From assembly GCF_000744705.1 (NCBI RefSeq), contig NZ_JQML01000001.1, positions 3,296,017 through 3,360,016 on the forward strand: 64,000 nucleotides of DNA, written 5' to 3'. Positions 1 to 9,500 of the stretch are shown piece after piece. The stretch's first letter is position 1; the number at the start of each line of letters is the position of its first letter. The stretch comes from Streptacidiphilus albus JL83 (GTDB lineage Bacteria > Actinomycetota > Actinomycetes > Streptomycetales > Streptomycetaceae). Position numbers and translations under genes: made by a program. Below the pieces are notes generated by a model that worked only from the letters and a program-made list of their open reading frames with translations, was not told where the DNA came from and did not search any database.

Positions 1-48
1 CACCGCCCTCCGGAGGCGGGTGCGTAGGTTCGAATCCTACCGGGGGCA
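1..48 (+). tRNA. tRNA-Arg (anticodon CCG), 3' part
   Basis: Only the anticodon arm, variable loop, T arm and 3' acceptor strand are inside the window. The anticodon stem pairs 3-7 with 15-19, and the loop 8-14 has CCG at 10-12, which reads CGG (Arg). The T arm is GTAGG-TTCGAAT-CCTAC, and the acceptor 3' strand CGGGGGC is followed by discriminator A48. CCA is not encoded. The 5' half lies before base 1. The short variable loop excludes Leu and Ser. Confidence 0.93.
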
Positions 49-67
49 CTTCGCGAGAAGTGCAGTT

Positions 68-116
68 GAGGCCCGGATCGGCGAGGTTGACTCGCCGGTC
101 CGGGCCTCGGTCTTTT
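68..116 (+). terminator. Terminator of tRNA-Arg
   Basis: Arms 68-85 and 91-108 form an 18-bp stem (one G-T pair) with a 5-base loop, followed by GGTCTTTT. It lies 20 bases after the tRNA and before the VOC gene, so it most likely ends the tRNA transcript. Confidence 0.85.
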
Positions 117-229
117 CCGGGTCGACTTTCCCGAGTGGCGGGGGCGGCACCGGACGGGGAGGGTGACCGAGGGGGACCGACTCCGACCCGGGCCACCGCC
201 CGAGGTCCAGCACCGCCCGGAGGCAACCA

Positions 230-1021
230 GTGCCTGTCGTCACCACTCCGTACGCACCCGGCACCCCGTGCTGGGTCGACCTCATGGTCCCGGACCAGCA
301 GGCCGCCCTGGACTTCTACCGGGACCTCTTCGGCTGGCAGGGCGAGGTCGGCCCGGAGGAGTTCGGCGGATACGCCGTGTGCACGCTGCTGGGCAAGCCG
401 GTCGCGGGGATCATGAAGGCCATGTCGATGGACGGCAGTCCGCTGCCGCCGCCCACCTGGACCACCTACCTCTCGGTCCGCGACGCGACGGCGACCCAGG
501 AGGCCGTGACCGCCAACGGCGGCCAGGTGCTGGCGCCCGCGATGGCCGTCGGCGAGCTGGGCCGGATGCTGGTCGCGCTGGACCCGCAGGGTGCGGCCTT
601 CGGAGCCTGGGAGCCGCTGCAGTTCCCGGGCGCCCAGATCGTGAACGAGCCCGGCGCCCTGGTGTGGAGCCAGCTCAACACCTCGGACCCGGCCGGGGCG
701 GCGGCCTTCTACGAGGCGGTGGCCGGTCTCCGGGCCGCGCCGATGCCGGAGATGCCGGAGTTCACCGGGTTCCAGGTGGACGGACGCACCATCGGCGGTC
801 TGCAGGGCCTGGAGAACTTCGAGGCCGGGACTCCCCCGCACTGGTTGACCAACTTCGCCGTGGACGACGTCGACTCGACCGTCGACGCGCTGGTCCGGGC
901 GCGGGGGACGGTGCTGGTGCCGGCCTTCGACATGGACAAGGTCGGTCGGATGGCGGTCGTCCAGGACCCGCAGGGCGCCGCCTTCGCCGTCGTCGCCACC
1001 AGCGCGCCCGCGCTGCCCTGA
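230..1021 (+). CDS. Two-domain VOC (glyoxalase/bleomycin-resistance fold) protein
   Basis: 263 residues with two tandem vicinal-oxygen-chelate modules (about 8-125 and 140-255). Each opens with a motif of the type 'PCWVDLMVPDQQAALDFYRD' or 'LVWSQLNTSDPAGAAAFYEA', and each ends in 'DPQGAAF'. The GTG start is supported by GGAGG at 219-223. VOC proteins are metal-dependent isomerases, dioxygenases or small-molecule binders. This two-domain type is common in Streptomyces, often called hydroxylase or glyoxalase, and its substrate cannot be read from sequence. It is convergent with poxB across a strong hairpin. Family is clear, function unknown. Confidence 0.85.
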   Translation: MPVVTTPYAPGTPCWVDLMVPDQQAALDFYRDLFGWQGEVGPEEFGGYAVCTLLGKPVAGIMKAMSMDGSPLPPPTWTTYLSVRDATATQEAVTANGGQVLAPAMAVGELGRMLVALDPQGAAFGAWEPLQFPGAQIVNEPGALVWSQLNTSDPAGAAAFYEAVAGLRAAPMPEMPEFTGFQVDGRTIGGLQGLENFEAGTPPHWLTNFAVDDVDSTVDALVRARGTVLVPAFDMDKVGRMAVVQDPQGAAFAVVATSAPALP

Positions 1022-1038
1022 CGCACGGGAGAACGGCT

Positions 1039-1070
1039 TCGGCCCGGCCGGTGGGTACCGGCCGGGCCGA
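1039..1070. terminator. Bidirectional terminator between VOC gene and poxB
   Basis: Arms 1039-1052 and 1057-1070 form a perfect 14-bp GC-rich stem with loop GGGT. It lies between two convergent genes (stops at 1021 and 1085) and can serve both strands. There is no long T-run, as is common in high-GC actinomycetes. Confidence 0.75.
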
Positions 1071-1084
1071 CGTGTGCCCCGGCG

Positions 1085-2827
1085 CTACGGGCGCGGGATG
1101 TTGCGGAGGTTGCTGCGGGCCAGGTCGACCATCCGGCCGACTCCGCCGTCCAGCACCATCTTGGCTCCGGCCAGCGCGAACCCGCCGATCTGCTGGGCGG
1201 TGACGTGCGGCGGGATGGAGAGCGCGGCGGGATCGGTGACCACGTCGAGGACGACCGGGCCCGGGTGGTCCAGCGCCTCGCGGAGCGCCTTCCGCAGCTC
1301 CCCCGGGTCCTCGACCCGGATCCCCCGCGCCCCGGCGGCGTCGGCGATGGCCGCGTAGTCGGTGTGCTGGTAGCGGGTGGCGTGCGGGGGCAGCCCGTCG
1401 ACCATCATCTCCAGGTCGATCATGCCGAGCGCGGAGTTGTTGAACACCACGACCTTGACCGGCAGTTGCCGCTGGACCAGGGTCAACAGGTCGCCCATCA
1501 GCATGGAGAAGCCGCCGTCTCCCGACATCGAGACCACCTGCCGTCCCGGCAGGGCCAGTTGGGCGCCGATGGCCATCGGCATCGCGTTGGCCATGGAGCC
1601 GTGGGTGAAGGAGCCGATCACCCGGCGGCGGCCGTTGGGGCTGATGTAGCGGGCGGCCCAGACGTTGCACATGCCGGTGTCGACGGTGAACACGGCGTCC
1701 GCGGACGCCTCCTCGTCGAGGACGGCGGCGACGTACTCGGGGTGGATCGGCCGGTGCTTGTCCACCTTCCGGGTGTACGCGCCGACCACGCCCTCCAGCG
1801 CGTCCGCGTGCTTCTTCAGCATCCGGTCGAGGAAGCGGCGGTCGGTCTTGGCGGCCACCCTGGGGGTGAGCCCGCGCAGGGTCTCGCCGACGTCGCCCCA
1901 GACGCCGAGGTCCAGCCGGGAGCGCCGGCCCAGGTGCTCCGGCCGAACGTCGACCTGCACGATCCTGACGTCGGTGGGCAGGAACGCGTTGTAGGGGAAG
2001 TCCGTGCCCAGCAGCACCAGCAGGTCGGCCTCGTGGGTGGCCTCGTAGGCGGCGCCGTAGCCGAGCAGCCCGGACATGCCCACGTCGTAGGGGTTGTCGT
2101 ACTGGATCCACTCCTTGCCCCGCAGCGCGTGGCCGACCGGGGCCTTCACCCGTTCGGCGAAGGCCATCACCTCGGCGTGCGCGCCGGCCGTCCCGCTGCC
2201 GCAGAACAGGGTGACCTTCTCCGCCTCGTCGACCATCCGGGCGAACTCGGCCAGCTCGGCCTCGCCCGGCCGGACGGTCGGCCGACGGTCCGGCAGCGAC
2301 GGCCGGACCGGACCGGCGACCGCCTCCTGCCCGGCCACGTCGCCCGGCAGGCTGATCACCGCCACCCCCGACCGGCCGAGCGCGTGCTGGATCGCGGTCT
2401 GCAGCACCCTGGGCATCTGGGCCGGCTCGGTCACCAGCTCCGAGTAGTGGCTGCACTCGGCGAACAGCCGGTCCGGGTGCGTCTCCTGGAAGTAGCCGGT
2501 GCCGATCTGGTTGCTCGGGATCTGCGCGGCCAGGGCGAGGACCGGGGCCATGCTCCGCTGGGCGTCGTAGAGCCCGTTGATCAGATGGAGGTTGCCCGGG
2601 CCGCAGCTCCCCGCGCACACCGCCAGCCTGCCGGTGAGCTGCGCCTCGGCACTGGCCGCGAATGCCGCGACCTCCTCGTGCCGGACCTGCACCCATTCGA
2701 TCCCGTCCCGCCGGCGGACCGCGTCGGTCACCGGGTTCAGGCTGTCGCCGACCACCCCGTAGATCCGCTCGACCCCCGCCTGCACCAACCCGTCGACGAA
2801 CTGCTCGGCCACGGTCCGACCTGCCAC
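1085..2827 (-). CDS. poxB: Thiamine-diphosphate pyruvate oxidase/dehydrogenase (PoxB type)
   Basis: About 580 residues with the three-part layout of acetolactate synthase/PoxB enzymes. The N-terminal PYR domain has 'GVVGDSLNPVTDAV' and the catalytic Glu in 'RHEEVAAFAA', followed by 'GSCGPGNLHLINGLYDA'. A central nucleotide-binding domain comes next, and the C-terminal PP domain carries the ThDP motif 'SGDGGFSMLMGDLLT...NNS'. PoxB enzymes decarboxylate pyruvate to acetate and CO2 with electrons passed to quinone. The open frame extends to 2962, but the GTG at 2827 has GGAGAGG upstream and gives the usual family length. The quinone PoxB reaction is the best guess; a related oxidase is possible. 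Confidence 0.85.
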   Translation of the reverse strand: MAGRTVAEQFVDGLVQAGVERIYGVVGDSLNPVTDAVRRRDGIEWVQVRHEEVAAFAASAEAQLTGRLAVCAGSCGPGNLHLINGLYDAQRSMAPVLALAAQIPSNQIGTGYFQETHPDRLFAECSHYSELVTEPAQMPRVLQTAIQHALGRSGVAVISLPGDVAGQEAVAGPVRPSLPDRRPTVRPGEAELAEFARMVDEAEKVTLFCGSGTAGAHAEVMAFAERVKAPVGHALRGKEWIQYDNPYDVGMSGLLGYGAAYEATHEADLLVLLGTDFPYNAFLPTDVRIVQVDVRPEHLGRRSRLDLGVWGDVGETLRGLTPRVAAKTDRRFLDRMLKKHADALEGVVGAYTRKVDKHRPIHPEYVAAVLDEEASADAVFTVDTGMCNVWAARYISPNGRRRVIGSFTHGSMANAMPMAIGAQLALPGRQVVSMSGDGGFSMLMGDLLTLVQRQLPVKVVVFNNSALGMIDLEMMVDGLPPHATRYQHTDYAAIADAAGARGIRVEDPGELRKALREALDHPGPVVLDVVTDPAALSIPPHVTAQQIGGFALAGAKMVLDGGVGRMVDLARSNLRNIPRP

Positions 2828-3080
2828 GCCTGCCACCTCTCCAGCCTCGGGCCCCGGTCCGGTGCGGGCTCCGTCGCGATCCGCCGACCGGGTGCGGGCA
2901 TCTGCACCTCGCGGCCCCACGTTAGCGAGGCCGCCGGTCGATCGCCGGTCGAACTCGCGCACGACACGGCCCCTGACGGTCGGTCATGGTCGGCGGCGGC
3001 AGCGGCCCGGCCGCGCGGCACGCGCGAGGCCTTCCGGCTGCGTCGGGGTGGCGCTCCGGCGGTATCATGCAACAGCGTTC

Positions 3081-3166
3081 GCGGCCGTGGCGGAACTGGC
3101 ATACGCGCCCGACTTAGGATCGGGTGGGGGTGATTCCCTGTGAGGGTTCGAGTCCCTTCGGCCGCA
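3081..3166 (+). tRNA. tRNA-Leu (anticodon TAG)
   Basis: A complete 86-base class II tRNA. Acceptor strands GCGGCCG and CGGCCGC pair, with discriminator A3166. The anticodon stem CCCGA/TCGGG encloses loop CTTAGGA, with TAG at 3115-3117. A long variable arm and T arm GAGGG-TTCGAGT-CCCTT follow. CCA is not encoded. A TATCAT at 3063-3068 could be the -10 box, but no clear -35 is seen. TAG reads the rare CTA codon. Confidence 0.97.
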
Positions 3167-3171
3167 CTCGA

Positions 3172-3211
3172 AGCGGAGGGCTGCCCGGTGTGCACCGGGC
3201 AGCCCTCCGCT
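3172..3211. terminator. Terminator shared by tRNA-Leu and rdgB
   Basis: Arms 3172-3190 and 3193-3211 form a perfect 19-bp inverted repeat with almost no loop, between tRNA-Leu and the stop of the opposing rdgB gene at 3222. It can end both transcripts. Confidence 0.82.
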
Positions 3212-3221
3212 GTCTCCGCTG

Positions 3222-3851
3222 TCAGCCCAGCAGTTCGCGGAGCACCGGGACCAGGCCCCGGAAGGCCTTGCCCCGGTGACTGATCTCGTTCTTCTGCTCC
3301 GGCGTCAGTTCCGCGCAGGTCACCTCGTAGCCGTCGGGCTGGAGGACCGGGTCGTAGCCGAAGCCGTTGGCGCCGGCCGGCTCGAAGCGCAGGGTGCCAC
3401 GCAGTTGTCCCTCGACCACCCGCTCGGTGCCGTCGGGCAGCGCCAGGGCCGCGGCGCAGGCGAAGTGCGCGGCGCGGTGCGGCGGCGCGATGTCGCCGAG
3501 CTGGGCCAGCAGCAGGTCGAGGTTGGCCTTGTCGTCGCCGTGCGCACCGGCCCAGCGGGCGGAGAAGATGCCCGGCGCCCCGCCGAGGACGTCCACGCAC
3601 AGCCCGGAGTCGTCCGCGACCGCCGGGCAGCCGGTCGCCCGGGCCAGGGCGTGCGCCTTGAGCAGGGCGTTCTCCGCGAAGGTGACCCCGGTCTCGCGGA
3701 CGTCGGGGACCTCGGGATAGGCGTCCGCGCCGACCAGCTCGACGTCCAGGCCGGCTGCGCCGAGGATCGCGCGCAGCTCGCCGACCTTGTGGGCGTTCCG
3801 GGTGGCCAGGATCAGCCGGAGGGCGGGAGTGCGGTCCGTGGTGTCGGCCAT
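3222..3851 (-). CDS. rdgB: Non-canonical purine NTP pyrophosphatase (RdgB/HAM1)
   Basis: 209 residues. It removes ITP, dITP and XTP from the nucleotide pool by hydrolysis to the monophosphate, protecting DNA and RNA. Family motifs are complete: 'LILATRNAHKVGELRAIL' at the N-terminus, 'FAENALLKAHALA', 'AVADDSGLCVDVLGGAPG' with the metal-binding acidic residues, 'GFGYDPVL', and C-terminal 'SHRGKAF'. It starts only 5 bases after the rph stop, so the two are an operon. The rph-rdgB order is widely conserved, also in mycobacteria. Confidence 0.96.
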   Translation of the reverse strand: MADTTDRTPALRLILATRNAHKVGELRAILGAAGLDVELVGADAYPEVPDVRETGVTFAENALLKAHALARATGCPAVADDSGLCVDVLGGAPGIFSARWAGAHGDDKANLDLLLAQLGDIAPPHRAAHFACAAALALPDGTERVVEGQLRGTLRFEPAGANGFGYDPVLQPDGYEVTCAELTPEQKNEISHRGKAFRGLVPVLRELLG

Positions 3852-3856
3852 GCCGG

Positions 3857-4582
3857 TCAGCCCTCCAGCACCTTGCGCTGGATGGCGTCCAGCTCCGCGC
3901 AGCCGAGCTGCCCCAGGTCGAGCAGTTGGTCGAGCAGCGCCCGGTCGAAGGGCGCGCCCTCGGCGGTGCCCTGGACCTCCACGAACTTCCCCTCGCCGGT
4001 GCAGACGATGTTCATGTCGGTCTCGGCGCGGACGTCCTCCTCGTAGCAGAGGTCCAGCATCGGCACCCCGCCGACGATGCCCACGCTCACCGCGCTGACC
4101 GCGCCGACGATCGGCTCGGCCTTGGAGCGGGTGATCTTCTTCGCCTGCGCCCAGCGGACCGCGTCGACCAGCGCGACATAGGCGCCGGTGATCGCCGCGG
4201 TACGGGTGCCGCCGTCGGCCTGGAGCACGTCGCAGTCGATGGCGATGGTGTTCTCGGAGAGCGCGCGGGTGTCGACGACGCCGCGGAGCGAGCGGCCGAT
4301 CAGCCGGCTGATCTCATGGGTCCGGCCGCCGATCTTGCCGCGGACGGACTCGCGGTCGTTCCGGGTGTTGGTGGCGCGCGGCAGCATCGAGTACTCGCCG
4401 GTCACCCATCCCTCCCCGCTGCCGCGCCGCCAGCGGGGCACGCCCTCGGTGACGCTCGCGGTGCACAGGACCCGGGTGTCGCCGAAGGAGACCAGCACGG
4501 ACCCCTCGGCGTGCTTGCTCCAGCCGCGCTCGATGGTGATCGGGCGGAGCTGGTCGTCGGTTCGGCCGTCGATGCGTGTCAT
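3857..4582 (-). CDS. rph: Ribonuclease PH
   Basis: 241 residues. RNase PH is a phosphate-dependent 3'-5' exoribonuclease that trims tRNA precursors. Visible motifs are '[15 protein letters not shown]' at the N-terminus, '[18 protein letters not shown]', '[14 protein letters not shown]', the RNA-binding 'RIGRSLRG'-type segment (here '[11 protein letters not shown]'), and '[19 protein letters not shown]' for the phosphate site. Length matches the family. It is first in an rph-rdgB operon, and the ATG lies about 145 bases after the nagF stop. Confidence 0.97.
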   Translation of the reverse strand: MTRIDGRTDDQLRPITIERGWSKHAEGSVLVSFGDTRVLCTASVTEGVPRWRRGSGEGWVTGEYSMLPRATNTRNDRESVRGKIGGRTHEISRLIGRSLRGVVDTRALSENTIAIDCDVLQADGGTRTAAITGAYVALVDAVRWAQAKKITRSKAEPIVGAVSAVSVGIVGGVPMLDLCYEEDVRAETDMNIVCTGEGKFVEVQGTAEGAPFDRALLDQLLDLGQLGCAELDAIQRKVLEG

Positions 4583-4726
4583 GGTTCGACCCTATCGGGT
4601 GCGAATGCCCTCGTCGGCGCGGGCCGGAGCGCGCGCACGGGCGCGTGACCGGCGGCGGACGCGCCGGTCGGTCGGGCGGTCCCGACACCCCGCCCGGGGC
4701 CCGGCGGGACCGCCCGGTCGGACCCG

Positions 4727-4963
4727 TCAGTCCATCATGTCCTCGATGTCGGCGGCGATCGGGTCGGCGTCGGTGCCGATCACCACCTGGACCGCGGTGC
4801 CCATCTTGACCACACCGTGCGCGCCGGCCGCCTTCAGCGCCTTCTCGTCGACCTTGGAGGGGTCGCGGAGCTCGGTGCGCAGCCGGGTGATGCAGCCCTC
4901 GACCTCCTCGATGTTCTCGATGCCGCCGAGGCCCGCGACGATCTTCTCAGCCTTAGTGGGCAT
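4727..4963 (-). CDS. nagF: PTS EIIB domain protein, GlcNAc type (NagF-like)
   Basis: 78-residue stand-alone EIIB of the glucose/GlcNAc family. The phosphorylated Cys is in 'VEGCITRLR' (C24), followed by the conserved 'KMGTAVQVVIG' end. In the PTS the phosphate passes from EIIA to this Cys and then to the sugar held by EIIC. The ATG at 4963 has AGGAGC upstream. It is divergent from the EIIC gene at 5147 and next to rph, the arrangement of nagF and nagE2 in S. coelicolor. Because the family identity rests on synteny, glucose-type specificity cannot be excluded. Confidence 0.88.
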   Translation of the reverse strand: MPTKAEKIVAGLGGIENIEEVEGCITRLRTELRDPSKVDEKALKAAGAHGVVKMGTAVQVVIGTDADPIAADIEDMMD

Positions 4964-5063
4964 GTTGTCAGCTCCTGTTCTCGCCCAAGTGCGTCGACCG
5001 TCGGACAGTCCGTCAGACTGCCCTTTTCGTCCGCATTCTCCAAGTAATGCACGGTTGGCCCAG

Positions 5064-5077
5064 CTTTGCTCGCAAAG
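5064..5077. promoter_or_regulatory. Palindrome in the nagF-nagE2 intergenic region
   Basis: CTTTGC-TC-GCAAAG is a perfect 6-bp dyad with a 2-base centre, 70 bases before the nagE2 ATG and 100 bases before the nagF ATG. The same 183-base divergent region holds no good copy of the DasR site (consensus core TGGTCTAGACCA). The role as an operator is inferred. Confidence 0.45.
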
Positions 5078-5146
5078 ATCACCCGGCTCACCCAGGATGA
5101 CGATGAGGGGATCCCGGTCCCTACGCGCGCCAGACAAGGAGAGTCC

Positions 5147-6448
5147 ATGAGTTCGGCGAACGCCGTCGCCCCGCAGCAGCAGTGGTGGCAGGGCCTGGTG
5201 GGCGGCCTGCAGAAGATGGGGCGGAGCCTCCAGCTGCCGATCGCCGTACTCCCCGCCGCCGGCATCCTGAACCGGCTCGGCCAGGACGACATCCACACCT
5301 CGTGGCACTTCCCTGAGAAGCTGGTCCAGGTCTTCGGCGGGGCCGGCGGCGCGCTGCTCAACGGCTCCCTGGGCCTGCCGCTGCTGTTCGCGGTCGGTGT
5401 GGCCATCGGCATGGCCAAGAAGGCGGACGGTTCGACCGCGCTGGCGGCGGTGGCCGGGTTCCTGGTCTACTACAACATCCTTCAGGTCTTCGCGAAGTGC
5501 AAGACCGCCGGAACCACCCTCAACAACGGCGTCTGCGTGACCGGCCCGGCGGCCGGCCCCTGGAGCGCAGTGGCCCCGCCGACCATCCAGAACCCGGGCG
5601 TCTTCGGCGGGATCGTCATCGGGCTGCTGTCCGCCTACTTCTGGCAGCGGCTGCACCGGGTCAAGCTGGTGGACTGGCTGGGCTTCTTCAACGGCCGCCG
5701 ACTGGTCCCGATCGTGATGTCCGGGGTGGCGCTGGTCTTCGCCGTCCTCTGCCTCTGGGTCTGGCCGCCGATCGGCAACGCGCTCGACCACTTCGCCAAC
5801 TGGCTGACCGGGCTCGGCTCCACCGGTTCCGGCATCTTCGGCGTGGCCAACCGCGCGCTGCTGGTGGTCGGCATGCACCAGTTCCTGAACACCTTCGTCT
5901 GGTTCCAGTTCGGGGACTACACCAAGCCCGACGGCCAGGTCGTGCACGGCGACATCAACCGGTTCCTGGCCGGTGACCCGACGGCCGGCCAGTTCACCTC
6001 GGGCTTCTTCCCGATCATGATGTTCGCGCTGCCGGCCGCCGCCATGGCCATCGCCCACTGCGCCAAGCCCAGCCGCCGCAAGGAGGTGACCGGGATGATG
6101 ATCTCGGTCGCGCTCACCTCCTTCGTCACCGGCGTGACCGAGCCGATCGAGTACTCGTTCCTCTACATCGCCCCGGTGCTCTACGGGATCCACGCGGTGC
6201 TCACCGGTGTGTCGATGGCCGTCACCTGGGGCCTGGGCGTGCACGACGGATTCAGCTTCTCGGCCGGGTTCATCGACTACGTCATCAACTTCAGCCTGGC
6301 CACCAAACCGCTGCTGATCATTCCCATCGGCGCGTGTTTCGCGGTGGTGTACTACACGCTCTTCCGGGTCGTGATCACCAAGTTCGACCTGAAGACCCCG
6401 GGCCGCGAGGACGACGCCGAGGAGCTGGAGATCGAGAACGTCAAGTAG
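5147..6448 (+). CDS. nagE2: PTS EIIC, GlcNAc/glucose permease (NagE2-like)
   Basis: 433 residues, a stand-alone membrane EIIC without fused EIIB. It imports the sugar while it is phosphorylated by the separate EIIB. The sequence shows about ten hydrophobic segments, the N-terminal 'LQLPIAVLPAAGILNRLG', the 'GMHQFLNTFVWFQFG' segment, and the EIIC signature 'GVTEPIEYSFLYIAP' with the conserved Glu of the sugar site. The ATG at 5147 follows AAGGAGAG. S. coelicolor encodes nagE1 beside nagE2; no second EIIC follows here. GlcNAc specificity is inferred from synteny with nagF. Confidence 0.9.
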   Translation: MSSANAVAPQQQWWQGLVGGLQKMGRSLQLPIAVLPAAGILNRLGQDDIHTSWHFPEKLVQVFGGAGGALLNGSLGLPLLFAVGVAIGMAKKADGSTALAAVAGFLVYYNILQVFAKCKTAGTTLNNGVCVTGPAAGPWSAVAPPTIQNPGVFGGIVIGLLSAYFWQRLHRVKLVDWLGFFNGRRLVPIVMSGVALVFAVLCLWVWPPIGNALDHFANWLTGLGSTGSGIFGVANRALLVVGMHQFLNTFVWFQFGDYTKPDGQVVHGDINRFLAGDPTAGQFTSGFFPIMMFALPAAAMAIAHCAKPSRRKEVTGMMISVALTSFVTGVTEPIEYSFLYIAPVLYGIHAVLTGVSMAVTWGLGVHDGFSFSAGFIDYVINFSLATKPLLIIPIGACFAVVYYTLFRVVITKFDLKTPGREDDAEELEIENVK

Positions 6449-6463
6449 CGACGTCCCGTCAGC

Positions 6464-6491
6464 AAGGCCCGGGCCCGGTGGTCCGGGCCTT
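6464..6491. terminator. Terminator between nagE2 and MBL gene
   Basis: Arms 6464-6475 and 6480-6491 form a 12-bp stem (one G-T pair) with loop CGGT, between convergent stops at 6448 and 6516. Confidence 0.75.
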
Positions 6492-6515
6492 CGCGCGGCC
6501 GCGGAGCCGGAGGCT

Positions 6516-7262
6516 TCAGAAGCGGTAGACCGCGCCGGGGTGGGCCAGCTCCACCGGGCCCGGGTAGACCTCCGCCGCGTCGGCGAGGTTGCGCTCCGGG
6601 TCGGTCCAGGGCGGGATGTGGGTGAGCACCAGTCGGCGCACGCCCGCGCGGGCGGCGTGCTGGCCGGCCTGGCGGCCGGTCAGGTGGAGGTCCGGGATGT
6701 CCTCCTTGCCGTGGGTGAACGCGGCCTCGCTGAGCAGCAGGTCCGTGTCCCGGGCCAGCTCGACCAGCTGCTCGCAGGGGCCGGTGTCACCGGTGTAGAC
6801 GAAGGAGCGGCCCCGGTGCTCGACCCGGAAGGCGTAGGCCTCGACCGGGTGCGCGACCCGGGTCGCGGTGATGCTCAGCGGTCCGAGCCGGAACGTTCCC
6901 TCTTCCAGGGTGCCGAACTCGAAGACCTCCTTCATCCCCGGGTGCTCGTCCATGTCGTAGGCGCGGGCCAGCCGTTCGGCGGTGCCGTGCGGACCGAGCA
7001 CCGGCAGCGGCGCCGGACAGCCGCCCACCCGGTAGTTGCGGGCGACGTAGTAGGCGCACATGTCGACGCAGTGGTCCGCGTGGAGGTGGCTGAGCAGCAC
7101 CGCGTCCACCGCGTAGAGGTCGCAGTAGCGCTGGAGCGCGCCCAGCGCGCCGTTGCCGAGGTCTATCACCAGTCGGAAGCCGTCGGCCTCGACCAGGTAG
7201 CAGGAACAGGGCGAGTCGGCCGACGGGAAGCTCCCCGAGCTTCCCACCACGGTCAGGTCCAT
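6516..7262 (-). CDS. Metallo-beta-lactamase-fold hydrolase (Rv1339-like)
   Basis: 248 residues of the MBL-fold phosphodiesterase/RNase Z branch. The metal site motif is 'LLSHLHADHCVDM', with further ligands in 'VYTGDTGPCEQL' and 'VLTHIPPW'. The start ATG has GGAGG eight bases upstream. Its neighbourhood (cysM, cysO, mec, rph, rdgB) matches M. tuberculosis Rv1339, which has been described as an atypical cAMP phosphodiesterase. That makes cyclic-nucleotide hydrolysis the leading guess, but no substrate can be read from sequence. Confidence 0.85.
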   Translation of the reverse strand: MDLTVVGSSGSFPSADSPCSCYLVEADGFRLVIDLGNGALGALQRYCDLYAVDAVLLSHLHADHCVDMCAYYVARNYRVGGCPAPLPVLGPHGTAERLARAYDMDEHPGMKEVFEFGTLEEGTFRLGPLSITATRVAHPVEAYAFRVEHRGRSFVYTGDTGPCEQLVELARDTDLLLSEAAFTHGKEDIPDLHLTGRQAGQHAARAGVRRLVLTHIPPWTDPERNLADAAEVYPGPVELAHPGAVYRF

Positions 7263-7391
7263 GCCGCGTCCTCCGCCTGCTGCTCGTGCCACTGCTGCGC
7301 TCCGCTGCGCAGGAGCTTCACTGCGTGAGAGTCGAGAGTAAGGCGGAGCTGTGGATTCGCAGCCGTCCGCGGGGCCGGTTGTGGTCGGAAT

Positions 7392-7432
7392 CACCAGTAC
7401 GGGGGGAGCCGCGCGCTCCCCCCGTACTGGTG
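7392..7432. terminator. Long hairpin between MBL and HTH genes
   Basis: Arms 7392-7408 and 7416-7432 form a perfect 17-bp stem with a 7-base loop. It sits 47 bases after the stop of the minus-strand HTH gene and 130 bases before the MBL start, so it probably ends the HTH transcript and isolates the MBL gene. Confidence 0.65.
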
Positions 7433-7479
7433 TCCCCCTCCGGTGTCCGCGGATCGGGGTGGCCTACCGGCGTCCTCGC

Positions 7480-7680
7480 TCAGCGGTCGCGGTTCCGGGG
7501 GCGGCGGGCGCTCCAGGCGCGGATGGTGTCGGCGTACCACCGGGGCCGTCCGAGGACGCTGATCACGTCCGGCTCGGGCAGGACACCCTGTCTTCGGTAG
7601 GACTTCACCGTCTCCGGTCTGACCCCGAGATGCGCGGCTACCTCGATGTAGGACCAGAGTTCACCTGTGCCAGGACTCAT
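7480..7680 (-). CDS. Small helix-turn-helix protein (AlpA/MerR-type wing)
   Basis: 66 residues: 'WSYIEVAAHLGVRPETVKSY' is a helix-turn-helix with the recognition helix at about 20-30, followed by 'GRPRWYADTIRAW', typical of small excisionase/AlpA-like DNA-binding proteins frequent in Streptomyces. The ATG at 7680 follows GGAGGAGGGG, a strong ribosome site; the frame continues upstream to 7752 without better support. It lies where M. tuberculosis has murI between the cysM and MBL genes. Target unknown. Confidence 0.72.
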   Translation of the reverse strand: MSPGTGELWSYIEVAAHLGVRPETVKSYRRQGVLPEPDVISVLGRPRWYADTIRAWSARRPRNRDR

Positions 7681-7919
7681 CGAGCCCCTCCTCCGCTGTG
7701 CGCGTGACCAGCGCCGATCTGTCCTCAGCGCCGGCCGGTCGGTCTGCCTCAAGCTTTTGCCGACGGAGCGGGGGGCAAGCGGAGGGAAGGCCCTCTGTCG
7801 TCGACCTGTGACGGTTTCGGGTCAGAAAACGGACACGGAAACGGCGGCGGGCGGAGTCCCCCCGGGAAGGGGTCCTGCCGCCCGCCGCCGTCGGAGCGTG
7901 GGCCGGAGCGCGGCGTCGG

Positions 7920-9254
<1,335 letters not shown>

Positions 9255-9359
9255 TCAGACGGCGCGACAGATCGCACTGGCGAGGCGGCACAGGTCGACG
9301 TGCAGCCGCGCCACCAGGCGGATGCCTGCGGCCGGAGTGCTCACATCGAGGGAACGCAT
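9255..9359 (-). CDS. Cysteine-containing leader peptide upstream of cysO-cysM
   Basis: A 34-codon ORF reading MRSLDVSTPAAG...RLHVDLCRLASAICRAV, with Cys codons at positions 24 and 31 just before the stop at 9255. The middle and end match the conserved actinomycete 'putative leader peptide' family (RLHVDL-x-R-x-AS-x-x-CR). It has no Shine-Dalgarno site. A -10-like TACCAT ends six bases before its ATG, so the mRNA probably starts at the A of the start codon (leaderless). Leaderless Cys-rich short ORFs act as cysteine-responsive attenuators in mycobacteria. Position before cysO-cysM supports the same role; it excludes mec, which lies upstream. Confidence 0.8.
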   Translation of the reverse strand: MRSLDVSTPAAGIRLVARLHVDLCRLASAICRAV

Positions 9360-9365
9360 GCGGTC

Positions 9366-9371
9366 ATGGTA
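9366..9371 (-). promoter_or_regulatory. -10 box for the leaderless cysteine leader
   Basis: On the minus strand this reads TACCAT (TAnnnT type). Six bases separate it from the leader ATG at 9359, which would place transcription start at that A. No good -35 is visible. Confidence 0.5.
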
Positions 9372-9500
9372 TCGATTCCCGGGCCGTGGACGGGATGCCC
9401 GTCTCAGCCAGCGGTCGTTTCCGTCCCATATCGCGAGAACTTCGCCTGTGAACAGGTCGGTGTCCGAGATTCCGGCCCCCGCACTCCCCCCGGGCCCGCC

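Noticed and set aside
762..2696. 644-codon minus-strand open frame overlapping poxB
   Set aside because: Different frame from the clear PoxB protein; Arg/Gly/Pro-rich and without motifs.
5041..5075. GGTTGGCCCAGC as a dre in the nagF-nagE2 region
   Set aside because: Only about six of 16 positions fit the DasR consensus, with no palindromic core.
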